Translations under genes and position numbers: made by a program
In this document: in pieces, positions 13,424 through 25,064 of the stretch
Layout: each line of letters opens with the position of its first letter
How positions within the stretch are numbered: position 1 is the first letter of the stretch
DNA from: Prostheceraeus crozeri
Lineage: Eukaryota > Platyhelminthes > Polycladida > Euryleptidae
Assembly (NCBI GenBank): GCA_907163375.1
Contig: CAJQUW010002216.1
Coordinates: 1 to 64,000 of the forward strand
Length of the DNA: 64,000 bases
Direction of reading: 5' to 3'
The notes under the pieces: model-generated
Told to the model about the DNA's origin: nothing
The model's database searches: none
The model's input: only the letters and a program-made list of their open reading frames with translations

Positions 13424-14458
13424 TCACTCTTTGACACTCCTAATCACAAGATGGACAAAATACTCAATTACCGAACGCATGAGTCCATTAAACACCGCTA
13501 CCATTTGAACACGGTCCAAAACTGGCTTTAAGACTCGCAGTGCGTAGAAACGTTGGGATACACATTTGTTTATATAGCTGATCTGCCTTGTCCACTTCAG
13601 GTCGAAGGTTAAATATATTCCAAGAATTTTCATTTCTGTTACTTTGGACACATTTTGAATGGTGGGAATAGCAGTCTGAGTGGATTTCAGTATCCATAGC
13701 AGTTTACTTTTTGCAAAATTCAAGCGCAACCCGACAGAGGAGGACCAACTTAACATATTCTGATGCTCCACCAGATGGAAGTCATGAAACTCATCAGCTA
13801 TGGGAACAACATATGTACAGTCATCAATATACTTGACAATTGTGTTACGACTACGCTTGGGACGCAAGGTGCTGACAATCACGCTAAAAAGAAAGGCCCC
13901 AAACACTGATCCCTGTGGTACACCAGATCTCACTTCGTTCTGACTGCTAAAAGAATTGAGCATTCTAACCGTTTGCTTGCGCTCTCGAAGGTAATCTTCA
14001 ATCAGCCTGACAAATCCGTACGGAAGGTTGTGCTCAACCAGTGATCTGATAATAATGTCATGTCCCAACTGATCGAAAGCCTTACTAAAGTCGTCGGCAA
14101 TGACGGCAACTCCAGTGATTTTGACGTCTTCCATGGCTTTAGTTATTGCATCGTGGATGCAAATCAGAGAAGAATCAGTTAAAAACATCGGAATATTACC
14201 AAATTGTAGACGACCAAATGCTTCTCTAAGTTGATCCGATATCCCCGTTTCAAGTATTGCTTTCTCACATACCTTTGAAAGTGCTGGGAGGAGAGAAATG
14301 GGACGCAACTCAAACTTAGACACTGGAAGTGACTTCGGAACGGAATAATCACAGCGTGTTTCCAATTCGTTGGGTATTGACGTTGCCGAATGCATAAGTT
14401 GACTATGTGCGTAAGGGGAGCTACTATTATGTCGGCCGCCTTCTTATAGACCTTGTTT
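13424..14458 (-). pseudogene. LINE reverse transcriptase, 3' half, split by Harbinger
   Basis: An open minus-strand frame of 323 codons (14395-13424) contains the RT palm: RPISLLPALSKVCEK, VIADDFSKAFDQLGHD (motif A), RSGVPQGSVFGAFLF (motif B), KYIDDCTYVV (motif C, with YIDD in place of the usual YADD), then LRLNFAKSK and EMKILGIYLTFDLKW. The 5' part of the same LINE resumes on the far side of the transposon at 19154. The C-terminus ends early relative to full LINE ORF2 proteins. YIDD and the surrounding sequence suggest a clade different from the other LINEs in the window, but I cannot name it. Confidence 0.8.
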
Positions 14459-14749
14459 GGGATTTTCTCGTATTAATAATACTGACTTAACTAAGTCGCC
14501 GACTCAACTAAGTCACCGAGTCAAAATCGTATTAATAATGCTGACTTAACTTAGACGAGAAACTAAGTCGTTGTCAACGTTTTGTGTGAAGTTTTGAAAG
14601 TCCGTGCACTACTCATACACAGCTTTTTTTATTCATCGAACTGTGTGTGACTCAGACTACGTCACGGAATTCCCTTGGAACGCCAATAAAAATTCATCTT
14701 GCTGTGACAGTGCGATTCCAAGTCACCTCAACTTTCAAATCGTTCGAGA

Positions 14750-17012
14750 ATGTCCCCGAAAAAGAGAAGACCAACGTTCTCACAAAGTGAAGAATCGGCA
14801 ATTAAAGAGGGCTACCTCGATCATAAAGAGATAATTGAGGCTCCATTTTCTAATAGTGTGACAAAGAAGGACAAGGATTGTGCATGGGCCAAAATTACAG
14901 AGAGGGTCAATTCAACCGGTAATTGCCAATGGACAGTTGTGGAAATAATGAAAAAAATCAAAAACATGAAGCAGAAAGTGAAGGAACGAGTGGCAAAGGA
15001 AAACAAATATGCGTGTATGACTGGTGGAGGACCTCCTATTTATGAAGTAAGTAAAGCATTTGATGGGTCCTTTCTGGAATTGCATGACCTAAACGCTAAT
15101 TAAAGACCAATTCATTTTCAACCTAACAGTCTATACCTTTCAGTAATGTACGAGTAATTGTACAAAGTATTAGATAATGACATCTACATGTAAGACAGGG
15201 TTCCTACGCATTCTGAGTTTCAAACTTCCCTGATATTTCCCTGACCTTTCCCTGATACTAAGTAAACTGATTTTACCACTTATTCATCATTACGGGCAAA
15301 TGTTCTATAACATATTTCGTTAGAGAATAGCGTTAAGGACCTGTCTACCGTACACACATGATAAAATCTTAACGATTGTAAAATTTGATCGGTCTATGGT
15401 TCAATAACGTCCATCCAATAATTTAAAATGAAATATGTATCTAAAAATGCATCTTGCCAGAATATGATTACCGGTAAATATCTGCATATCTACAGTAATA
15501 TTCAATATCGAAAGAGAATGACAGCTATTAAGTCAATACAAGACACCAACACCCTTGATTCCCCAACCGCACTCGCCTGACCTAGGACTTCGGTTCGATT
15601 CCTAGGTCAGGCGAGTGCGGTCGGGGAATCAACGGTGTTGGTGTCTTGTATTGACTTAATAGCTGTCATTCTCTTTCGATATTCAATGAACTACGACAGA
15701 CCTTTGTTGTCAATCTACACTGTGACGTAGTCGTATGACATGCTGATATGCTGTCTCGCTACAATATGAACGCTGTTAGCGCTCTGTCAATAATAATAGG
15801 ACAATATGCTGTCGATATCACTTAGAGATGACTTCTGCCTTCACTCGCATTCCTTTTGAACCGTCGACGTGGCCTAGTGAAGAAGGTGCGAGCTCGTCTC
15901 CACCGCGGACTTCGGTTCGATTCCTAGGTCAGGCGAGTGCGGTCAGGGAATCAAGGGTGTTAGTGTCTTGTATTGACTTAATAGCTGTCATTCTCTTTCG
16001 ATATTCAATGAACTACGACAGACCTTTGTTGTCAATCTACAGTAATATTCGTTTAACTCGCAACACATTTTGACAGTTAAAACGGAAAATTTAAGGTGTT
16101 GGCGTTTAAAACTCAGTTGCCTATATATAAGCTTATGCTATACGTTAATTACTCATTTTATATGTCTATTGTATTGCCTTTGCGACAATACATGTAGTTA
16201 TGTATTCATGTCAAATTAAGCATGTCAAACAAGTACGCATGAAGGCAAAACTGGTTAACAGAGATTCCTGTTTTAGGTAGGTTATAGAATTTGGGCCATT
16301 CACTCGATTTCAAGATTCAAAAGTAAATGAATAGGACGGGTAGTAGCTTCCCAGACAAAATTTCCCTGATGAAAGGGAGTATGACAAATTTCCGTGATAT
16401 ATCCAGGTCTGGAAAAAATTTCAATTTCCCTAATTTTTCCCTGACGTAGGAACCCTGGTAAGAACGTTTGATATAATTGTCATGTAATGTTATCTTTACT
16501 AACTCAGTTCATCAATTTAACAGATCTGGATATTCTCAACCAAGTTGTGATCGCATTTGTAGGTCAATATTATGTATAATGTAAAAACTTAAGTATAAAA
16601 AACAAAATTATTGTAACTTAATGGTACCACTTACTGTTACTAATGGAAAGTTAGGCCTATATTTTTACTATATGCATCTTTTCAGGTTGCTGAGGATGAA
16701 GAGGAATTCGCGAGATCACTGCGCAATAACCCTTCCATCAAAGGTATTGACGGCTCCATAGAATCGTTATCTCAAGTCATTAGTCAGCATCCCTCTAAAA
16801 GACGACTTGCAGGATCTGCATGTACGTCACAGGAATCGAAATTACAGATTCAAGTACTGCGGCTGCAAAAAGGTAATCTACAATTAGAACGGCGTAAGCT
16901 GCTTCTGGAAATGCAGAATCTAAAGCGGAAGAAACGGATCTCTTTAAATGCTGCAACCCAAACTGAACCAAATATAGTTTTTGACAATGGAAACTCTTAT
17001 CGTATTATGTGA
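14750..17012 (+). CDS. Harbinger Myb/SANT-like DNA-binding protein (two exons)
   Basis: Exon 1 is 14750..15046 and exon 2 is 16686..17012, joined in phase 0 through a GTAAGT donor and a TTTTCAG acceptor, giving about 207 aa. Exon 1 encodes a Myb/SANT-like trihelix: RPTFSQSEESAIKEGY, the tryptophan-containing CAWAKITERVN, and CQWTVVEIMKKIKNMK. This is followed by the TGGGPP linker seen in Harbinger Myb-like and MSANTD proteins. Exon 2 is acidic, then has a basic coiled-coil-like tail (LQIQVLRLQKGNLQLERR). In Harbinger elements this protein helps the transposase enter the nucleus and recognise the ends. The 1.6-kb intron is swollen by SINE sequence. Both exons are open, so it may be functional. 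Confidence 0.8.
15504..15683. repeat. SINE-derived palindrome, 83-bp arms
   Basis: Arms 15504..15586 and 15601..15683 are nearly perfect inverted copies around a 14-base loop that contains the SINE B-box (GGTTCGATTCC). Both arms carry the same SINE body (CCTAGGTCAGGCGAGTGCGG and onward). It lies in the intron of the Harbinger Myb-like gene. Confidence 0.85.
15868..16060 (+). repeat. tRNA-derived SINE copy
   Basis: It begins GTGGCCTAGTGAAGAAGG (A-box-like) and has a perfect B box, GGTTCGATTCC, about 40 bases on, then a body shared with the palindrome at 15504..15683 and with the copy at 33247. The tRNA-like head, internal pol III promoter and dispersed copies make it a SINE. Its 3' sequence (ATTCAATGAACTACGACAG) recurs at the end of the palindrome's right arm. 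Confidence 0.75.
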
Positions 17013-17524
17013 ATCACTTTTGCAATTAATAAGCTTGAACATGTGGAATTGAATATTGTTTTTTCCTTTTATCATACACACATGCATATGAAAAAGAATT
17101 TTTATTGCCAGGAAAATCTAAACTTATTGTATGTATGTATATTCGTAAATCTTTCACCAATCTCATTTTGTTTCATGAAAGAAGGCCTATTGCAAACTAG
17201 AAATTATTAACAAATTATTGATTGTTGAATTGCGGAATGCCTATATAGCTTTCAAATGATAGCCCTCATTAACGATTTATTGTGATATTAATATAATGTC
17301 CACTTGTGGAGTCCCCTATGATTAGTTTTATGAAGATAAATTCATTTTACATAACTTCTGTCTATTGTATATAGAATTCATAATGTCCTTTATCGTTTCT
17401 CCGTGCGTAGTTCATTAAATGTGTGACAAATACATCAAAAGTATAAATTCAATTAGTAACACACCAACTGTATCATTGAATATTATGATGATATACATTC
17501 CCAGATTGTGATACATTGAACATT

Positions 17525-18859
17525 TTAGGAGAAAAAAGTATCTATCAGAAACTGTCGCATGGTTGTGCCGCTCCGAGTGCGCCCATCATCTGCAGCAGCG
17601 ACTTGATCATCTTCCTCACTGTCAGCTTCATCATCCTCGAATTCTGTCATATTCATGTCTATTGCAATGTTATGGAGAATCATTGCCGATAAAATTAAGG
17701 TTGGAACCTTTCCTGTTGGTACACGCATCTCCTCGTGAAGAATACGGAATCGTTTTTTAAGCATTCCAAAAGCACACTCAATTGTTACTCTTGTTCTTTT
17801 ATGAGAAGTGTTGTAGTTTTCTTCACTCTGACTCCTTGGAATGGAGACTGGAGTCATCAGCCAATTTCTACAGGGGTATCCACTGTCACCATTAAGTATA
17901 ATTCCTTGTTTTCTGCCAGTCTCGAAATCATCCCACAGTTTTGTCTGCTTCAGAACAAAACTATCGTGGCAGCTACCGGGCCAACGAATTGATGCGAAGG
18001 TAAACTTTCGATTTGCATCACAAACAGCGCAGACGTTTATTGATGGATAGTATTTTCTATTGATATATGCATTGGGATCTTCACGTGGCAGTTGAATCCG
18101 GACGTGTGTTCCGTCTATTGCTCCCACTACACGAGGAAATTGTGCAATTTCAAAGAACTTAGCTTGAGTCCTTGAGGTGTTGTCTGGCCATACGATGAAC
18201 TCGTCTTTCTTAGCGATTAGAGCATTGCATACGCGGGTGACACACAAGCTAACTGTAGGCTGACTCAGATTTAAAGTATCAACAACAGTAGCTTGGAGGG
18301 AAGCACTTCCTAAATAGTGTAAAGCTGCAAGAATTTGAATTTTAGGGGGGATTGGTCGTCCTTTGTTTGTCGAACATTTCAGATCATCGAATAATAGGTC
18401 CGTTAGGAAGTCAATGCCACCTGAAATAGAAATGATATGGTCGAATAACGGCTTACAACTGTATTTAAGTCATTCACAGGCTACATGAGTGACGTAGGTA
18501 CTCTACATGAGTGTACGCTAGGTAGTAAATACCAGTTCGAAGTATTAAATTGTTTTTTAACTTATTTTTTAATACAAAGAAAGAACTATTACAAAATTCC
18601 CACAAGAATAAGCTGTTATCATCGTATTCATGATTTAAGTAACAATATAAGGTAATTAGTACAAGGTCTACGGTTATCTTCATATAGGCTAATAATCGAA
18701 CTCGTAGGAAATCAAGATAGAGATATACTGACCTTTCGTAAACCTGCTGCGGTTGATAATGTCCTTCTCCGATAAATTTCCTTTTTCAATGTCGTTTAGT
18801 ATTTGATAATGTTTCGACTTTCTCGAGTGTTGTATCGACACGTTCATATACGATGCCAT
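17525..18859 (-). CDS. PIF/Harbinger DDE transposase (HARBI1-like, two exons)
   Basis: Exon 1 is 18859..18733 and exon 2 is 18420..17525. They join in phase 1 (donor GTCAGT, acceptor TTTCAG), giving about 340 aa, the usual size of Harbinger transposases. The N-terminal part holds a helix-turn-helix-like stretch (LQATVVDTLNLSQPTVS). The nuclease core shows the three catalytic acidic residues in context: VVGAIDGTHVRI, LNGDSGYPC and RTRVTIECAFGMLKKRF. ILHNIAIDMN and an acidic tail follow. The enzyme cuts and rejoins the ends of the element. The frame is open throughout, so it is probably a recent copy. It converges with the Myb-like gene, as is common in the superfamily. Confidence 0.9.
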
Positions 18860-19153
18860 ATCGTGTTAATGATTGATTCTATACGCTCACTCGATAAAAA
18901 TGTATAACGGGGTTTGCTTTCAAAGGCTAGCGGGGTTGTGCTTCGCTGAAGTTGTACACGAGATTTTTCTATTCATTGTTCTCACCAACTTAGACACCTC
19001 GATAGGAGTCTAACTTTTAACAATAGAAACTTAGTTGCGAGCTAAACGACTAAGTCAGCAACTAAGTTTTCTCGGCATTATTAATAAGGATTCCGTGTCA
19101 GCCGACTTAACTAAGTCACCGACTTAGTTAAGTCGCATTATTAATACCAGCCC

Positions 19154-20310
19154 TTTGTTGAATTTCATTGATAAAATCAAACGACGGATTGTGTTGATAC
19201 TAATTGCTGGCGTCCACAGACCACTTTGATCACTGAACTCTGTATCTGCTGGTATTAGTAGATAATGACGCTGAGCCTGGTGGGATAGAAACAAAGAATT
19301 ACTTTCCTCAACTGCGTCTTCAAAAATTGGAAGGCTGCTAACCAGACTTTTCAAAGCCGTGAGTTTGGTTGACTTGGTACCCTTTATCTCATTAACTGCC
19401 TGTCATAATTGCTTCGATGCATTCTTAGCATTATCTGCCCATTTGCGCTTTTCCCTATCCAACAATGATTTCACCTTAGCATTAAGTTGTTTATAGCTAG
19501 CTAAGTTCCGCTGCCTGTAAGCAGTCCACCGCTGATTAATGAGGGACTTTATAAGCGGGGTGATATACGGTTGATCATGAGGTATAATTATCACAGTAGT
19601 CAATGAAATCGTTTCAAGGAAGGACAACAATACCGATTCTGTTAGTATTTGGCACTTCTCATCGATGGATAACCCATATCATACATTATGTCCATTAACA
19701 ACAACGATAGATCAAATTGCCATGGAAAAAGATGTGCGGCTGGTAGGATTGAATGTTTGAATTGTTAAGTTGGCGAAGGAAAGCATAAAGATGCGATTCA
19801 CGTAAGTCATACACAGTTTATTTCAACTTGAGACCTGCTCAATCCTAGGCTCAATGAGATAGTGTTGTGGTCAGACGTTGAAATTGGTGGCCCAACATCG
19901 GTGACATAGTTATTAGCGATCGATGATGACATCAGAATCAGATCCAGAAAAGCATCATCTCGTGTTGGGTCTGACACAATGTTCAGCAAGTCAAACGCAG
20001 ATAACAACTACTCAATCTTCATTCTGTTGAAATCACCGGTTATGCTAATATTGTAGCCAGGGTGCTGAGTCAGGACATTATCAAGATTATAAGTCATGAA
20101 ATCAAATTACCTCATTAGCAGAATGAGTAACATTTAATGGAGGGATATAAATACAGACAAAACAGAAGTGAATCTTGTGAAATAACAACCAAACGATATT
20201 GGTACCACTGGAATTCCCTTGCGTTGCAAAGGACACTGGTTGCAAATCGCTTCTAACCACGGCGTACTGAAAGGAGGCCTGGAAGACGCCGACAGCAGTC
20301 AATCTAGCGT
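19154..20310 (-). pseudogene. LINE endonuclease and linker, 5' half of the split LINE
   Basis: Minus strand: CIYIPPLN (about 20130) and the DAFLDLILMS and STSDHNTISLSL segments (20007-19807) are the middle and C-terminal part of an apurinic-type LINE endonuclease. SLINQRWTAYRQRN and LLDREKRKWADNAKN (19630-19403) are the endonuclease-RT linker. LWTPAISINTIRRLILSMKFNKG (19354-19160) leads into the RT fingers and stops at the Harbinger end. Stops and frame changes between these pieces show a dead copy. With the part at 13424..14458 it forms one LINE of about 2.2 kb before the insertion. Confidence 0.75.
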
Positions 20311-22010
20311 AGTCCTACTTATTTAGAAAGAATGTTTATTCCATGACCACTTTTACCGAGTTAAACCTTTGATTCGATAGTCAGCAAGTGCTCGCAGTGT
20401 AACACACACATCCCAATGCATGTTCAGATCACATGCGCTGCCTGACATGCCTCATCAGATTGGGGTCAGCCACTACGCGCTGCTGTTTAGCTTATTGTAT
20501 TGATTTTCTCACGCCATGATTTTTCTCCCTGTAGTCTTTCATTAGACTGAGAACACACTCATTACATCGCAGCATTGAAGCTGCTTCTTGACGTCATTAA
20601 CTGCGGTATTCCACTTCGTGCTGTGTAGTGGGCTTTCTGACATCCCCAATTTTTCACTTTCACTTCAACTATTTGCAAAAGTTTGTTTTTGGGTATGAGG
20701 TTGAAGATTAGGGTCTAAGCAACAATTTTGGTCCGAGTGGACAACGATCAGATGGGTTCTACATGTACTTCCGCCATTTTACAAAATGGCCGCCATCAGA
20801 ATGTAAAAATGCCAATATATTGAAAACTTTTCATTCTAGAAATATGAATTTGGCCTATCTATGCCTAGGTTTTTCGGGTCAAGGAATCAGATGAAACCAT
20901 TACTTTCTGCTTCAGAAGAAGATATATGTCGAAATCATGACAAATTTGTGTATCACGGCAGACGTCACAATTGTCAAACCCTTGTCAGGGTCGCAACAAT
21001 CAGTCCCAAAATGAAAAAAATATCGACATTATTCATTGTGAATTAAAGTAAGTTGTTATATTTACTTTTTGTTAAATGTTTGAGAATGATATGAGTATTG
21101 TCAAATAAGCAAGCAACATGCACATCAACTTGTGATCCTGTGTGAGTGCGTGCGCGTTCACAGTAAACGTTTCGCATTCAAACGATTAGCTTCGAAAATA
21201 TTCTTCTGCCTTCATCGAACATCAAGTATGACGTCGACCTCACTCAAGGTAAGCTGTCGAATAAGATTGAAAGAGGATTGGTCCCTGAAAATGTCTGGAG
21301 TGCCATGTACGGCTGAATAGCTTCTTGTTTCGAAAAACTGATCATACTCTTCCATCACTTGACTCTGCTAAAGTTTGCGTTGAGACCTCATAATTTTATG
21401 GTGATGAAGAGTATTCGAAAAAATCTGCCTACAAAGTGTGACCGGTATCAAATCGACTTTCGACGCAGATCAAAATGACGATATTGTTAAGAGAATAAAC
21501 ACGAAATCGAGCTTTCTAGATTCCATTACTACACCGAAGCTATTTTTGTACCAACTCCATGTTAACCTGCAAATTCATCTCTTAGTACAGGTGTATTGCC
21601 TTAGTCATTGAAAGAAACTATTGTGAAACCAATACAGGTGTCAAAAAATAAAAACTTGTACTCCAACTATCGGCCAGTATCTCAGTTGACATTTCTCTAG
21701 TTGTTGTTGAAGAATTTGTTTCTTGGTGTATTAATGACTTCTTAACATGAGTCGTGAGCACAGAACAGACGGTGTTTTTGAAGGATTGAAAGACACGGGC
21801 GGTTGACGTTTATAACGGCGCCTAGGATCTTCATGGAGGAGCCTAAGGACATCATGATGACGCCTTGGATCTCTCTGACGCACATAGGATCTTCATGAGG
21901 TGCCTAGGATCTTCGGTGAGGGCGCCTAGGAACGTCATGATTGCGCTCATGGACTGCATTCACGAGAAAACGGTCGTGTTTCCGTTAGCACCGCAACATG
22001 CTACGATTGA
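20311..22010. other. No recognisable gene
   Basis: No coding signal was recognised apart from the minisatellite-like repeat listed separately. Confidence 0.5.
21818..21945. repeat. Minisatellite-like repeat, about 21-bp period
   Basis: Roughly six degenerate units of the form GCGCCTAGGATCTTCATGA follow each other (for example around 21820, 21885, 21905 and 21925). They differ from each other by several bases. The block lies directly left of the old Polinton fragment. Confidence 0.6.
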
Positions 22011-22017
22011 CTGAACC

Positions 22018-23031
22018 ATGTTCAGTCCACATATGAAAACAATGTTTGAAAAAATTTGCAAAGATCGAGCTCAGAAAACTGTCAGATTCCCCACGCAACA
22101 AAAATTGGTCATTGATCAGTGTGACAAAGAAAACTACGTTGTGCATTTCGCGATTCTCCAGTTCTATCTGAAAATGGGTCTGAAAATAAAAGCTGTACAC
22201 CGAGGAGTGAAATTCAAACAATCAAAATGGTTGGAACCATACGTTACACACAACACACAAAAGCGAAAGAGCAGTACAAATTCTTTCCTGCGTGAATATT
22301 TTAAACTGAAGTCAAACTCCATTTATGGAAAATGTATGGAAAACGTCATGGGAAGAATTGATTACCGGTTCGTTGTAAATGAAAACGAATTTCAAAAACT
22401 TGCATGTCATCCACTTTACGTTCAGCATACTATATTTGAAGAAAATTCAGTTGGAGTTGAAATGCACAAGTACAAAGTCTGTCTTAACAAGCCAATCTTT
22501 ATCGGTCAAGCAGTATTGGACTACAGTAAATTGATAATGTATAAGTTATTCTACGACACCTTAACCCAATGTCCTCAAATAGCGAAGCTGCATTTATGTG
22601 GTGGAGATACCGACAGTCTTTTCTTAGCCATTTACACTCCGAAGGGGACAACAATGAATGATGTTCATCGACAATTAACCGACATCTTTGACTCATCAAA
22701 TTATCCACCAAGCCACCCTCTGTACACCGTAAAAAATAAAACAAGGCTAGGATGTTTTAAAGATGAAGCAGGTGACAAGATAATAAAAGAGTTTATATTA
22801 TTGAGACCGAAAATGTACAGTATGCAGTTTGAAGAGACAGAAGATGACAGAAACAATGGAAATGCTATACGACGAGCCAAGGATATTAAAAGACATTTGG
22901 TTCGGAAGATGACACATGCTGACTATCGCAAAGTTTACGATTCATGTCAAGAAACTAAGGAGACAATGACCAACATCATTTCAAAAAATCATGTGATTCG
23001 AACACATACATTTTCAAAGCGTTCGCTGTGA
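22018..23031 (+). pseudogene. Polinton PolB, C-terminal part (fossil)
   Basis: About 337 codons match the C-terminal third of the whole element's PolB: QCDKENYVVHFAILQFYL, KSNSIYGKCMENV (motif B region), CGGDTDSLFLAI (motif C with the catalytic D-T-D), and LLRPKMYSMQF (the K-x-Y region). It is from the protein-primed family B polymerase that copies the element. The exonuclease and N-terminal regions are missing. It is followed closely by the PC4-like frame on the same strand. Confidence 0.85.
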
Positions 23032-23080
23032 TTGTGGGAGGATAAAAGATACTGGGTGGATAAAAACTTTTCAGTGCCCT

Positions 23081-23596
23081 ATGGGTTTAGTGGAATCGTG
23101 CCTCCACCTGCGAAAAAAAAGACCATTGCCTCCTTCTGGTGACGCTTCTTCCTTTACGCATGCGTGTAAATTTGCGAATTCTTGTAAATTTATGCAGTTA
23201 TCTTTAAGCACATTTCAAATGTACTGGAGTCTTAATAGAAACTACTACATTACCTATAATGAAGAGCATTTTACTTTCAATGACAGAAAGAATAGAAGAA
23301 TGCTACAATTGCATCCTAATGACTTAATATCTATGCGAGATATAATTGATCTTCAAATATCTTATTCAAATTATTCGAATCAACCAATCAGTTTTAACCT
23401 CTGGTTGATAATGGGCGACGAAATCGTACTTAAACGGATGGAGGGAGAAACAGTATATAATTTTAAAATTCCTCGGAAGGTGCGGTTTGTTTATTGCTCA
23501 TGCATCAATAAGGAAATTCAAAGGTTTATAAGGAATGGATCAATCAATAAAACTGGTAAATGCACAGTATACCATGGAGACAAACACTCGGATTGA
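23081..23596 (+). pseudogene. PC4-like Polinton protein (fossil)
   Basis: The likely start is the ATG at about 23192. The protein has two similar halves: a beta-hairpin-like stretch followed by MLQLHPNDLISMRDI, then FNLWLIMGDEIVLKRM and a second helix-like part. This layout matches the two PC4-like proteins of the whole Polinton (48490 and 47817). Human PC4 (SUB1) has a hairpin and then a GISLNPEQWSQLKEQI helix. The match is by eye and weak, so PC4 identity is an inference. Its 3' end overlaps the start of the TBP-like frame by about 60 bases, as in the whole element. Confidence 0.45.
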
Positions 23597-24068
23597 TCTG
23601 AAATGGATTTGTCAAAATTTGAAAGGTGCAATACATTATCAAGCTAGACCACATATGGTTAAATGGAAATCACTAATAAATATAACTGCTTCATTTTTTC
23701 CTAGTAATAAAGTTCAAGTAGTTGGTCGTGTGGATGAAAGTCTTATTTACATTATACGTAAGGATATTATTGACAAATTTCGAAAGCTTCACGGACATGG
23801 TGCATTCATGCTCTCCTTTCCAAAAATCAATACGATGACGTTTATCTATCATTACAATCGAAAATTCAATTTCCATGGAATTCCCGTAAACAACCTTTTC
23901 TCTTACGAACCAGAAATTTTTCCCGCAGCTATTTTTAGCCATTGGTCTCCTATAAAAGTGGTGCTCTTTCCCAGTGGTCACGCAAACATTCTTGGAGTGA
24001 AGTGCAAGGTTTGCATTCCTCATATCTTGAACGAGGTCCTCAATAAGTATGATCTTTATCGACATTGA
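23535..24068 (+). pseudogene. TBP-like Polinton protein (fossil)
   Basis: 177 codons in one frame. The second half reads LFSYEPEIFPAAIF and then VVLFPSGHANILGVK, matching the second repeat of TATA-binding protein, whose known sequence is YEPELFPGLIY followed by IFVSGKVVLTGAK. The first half has TRIDLKWICQNL and SFFPSNKVQVVGR in the places of the first TBP repeat. The length equals the TBP core of about 180 aa. It is the counterpart of 47600..48145 in the whole Polinton and also sits directly after the PC4-like gene. Its end overlaps the start of the exonuclease-like frame by 20 bases. Confidence 0.7.
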
Positions 24069-24595
24069 AGGTTCACCAATGCAGGAGTTGGCTGCTATCT
24101 CTAGTGATAATAGTGGGAAAATGCTTGACGGTTTTCATGCTTTTGTATATTACCCATCTGAAGTCGATTTATGGAGCCGACAGCATGTACATGGAATTGA
24201 TCCACATTATATTAAGAACTTTGCCTATAAGAACCCCGAACTTTTAAAAAATGATTTCTATAAGTGGGTAGATAGATTTCAAAATGCGATAGCATATGCA
24301 AATAACTCCTCACGGGAAACAGCGGAATTGCCACGGATAGCATTTCTGGATCTGCCCATCAAACCATGGGTTGAACGCCAGCATGAGGATTCCTACAAGA
24401 ATGGCTTTGGAGTATAAGCGAAATCAAAAAGAAATATTAGGGAAATTCTGTGGTCCTGCTCATGGCGCTTGCGTTGAATGGAAAAGCAAACGATCAGTTT
24501 GGACGGTTGGCGATTTCGCTAGACATCGCCACTCTTTTCACTGCGCTCTTTATGATGACCTCCATATATATTTGGTAAAAATAAATTCAATGTAG
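24049..24595 (+). pseudogene. DEDDh-exonuclease-like Polinton protein (fossil)
   Basis: It opens with IFIDIEGSPMQELAAI, a D-x-E exonuclease motif I, followed by RQHVHGIDP, and ends with SFHCALYDDLHIYL, which resembles the H-x(4)-D motif III of DnaQ and RNase T (HGALLDA, HSALYDTE). It is homologous to 40967..41497 in the whole Polinton. The gene is broken. A role in processing DNA or RNA ends is inferred from the motifs only. Confidence 0.55.
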
Positions 24596-24608
24596 CAAAA
24601 AATTTGCT

Positions 24609-25064
24609 TTATTTTTTGTGCAAAGTATGATAGAAAGATTTTACTAAAACATCATTCATAGTCTTACAATAAGTAAAGGGCATTTCTTTCCCATTTAGAC
24701 GATGAAGCACGTGATATATCACAAAAGCACCGCACGAATTTGACTTCCAATGTTGAAGAACTTTTTGACTGCTTATCCATCCTTTTACGGCATGAGAGTT
24801 CATCCACCGTCTCAAGTAATTGCTCACTGGCAATGCCAAGGAGTCGAATATCCCACCACGCTTCTCTATAGAAATGTATACCGCCAGCCAGTGCTCTCCC
24901 GGCAAGTTATGGGATTGTGCATTTATAACAATAAAGCAAGGATAAGGACGAATTGATTTAGGTAGTTGATCTAATGGAAATACTCCCCGAAAGGCATGCT
25001 TTGTAGAGGGGAGAGAAAATTTCTCGATGGTAATCGCTATGTCGTCGTCACTTAAAGAACTCAT
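24609..25064 (-). pseudogene. Polinton Ulp1/adenain-like protease (fossil)
   Basis: 151 codons with the cysteine-protease triad in context: GEHWLAVYIS (His), GGIFDSL (Asp) and NSCGAFVIYHVL (Cys). This is the C48/adenovirus-protease type that matures capsid proteins in related viruses. It lies immediately downstream of the capsid part, overlapping it by a few bases, in the same order as MCP and protease in the whole element. Confidence 0.85.

Larger units (their letters stand above)
14459..19153. mobile_element. PIF/Harbinger DNA transposon, complete-looking, about 4.7 kb
   Basis: The ends are inverted repeats: GTATTAATAAT followed by a GACTTAACTAAGTC block on the left, and the mirror image on the right (GTCGCATTATTAATACCAGCCC). 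The outermost bases are GGG...CCC, with a TTT on each side as the likely 3-bp target duplication. The left end carries about five extra bases between GGG and GTATTAATAAT, so the precise end is uncertain by a few bases. Several copies of a short palindromic AACTTAGTT/ACTTAACTAAGT motif lie just inside both ends and may bind the transposase. Inside are the two genes the superfamily needs, a Myb-like protein and a DDE transposase, convergent to each other. The element sits within a LINE. Confidence 0.85.

Noticed and set aside
13424-14395. RT frame considered as a retrovirus-like or bacterial group II RT because of YIDD
   Set aside because: The flanking apurinic-type endonuclease and linker on the other side of the Harbinger insertion identify it as a LINE.
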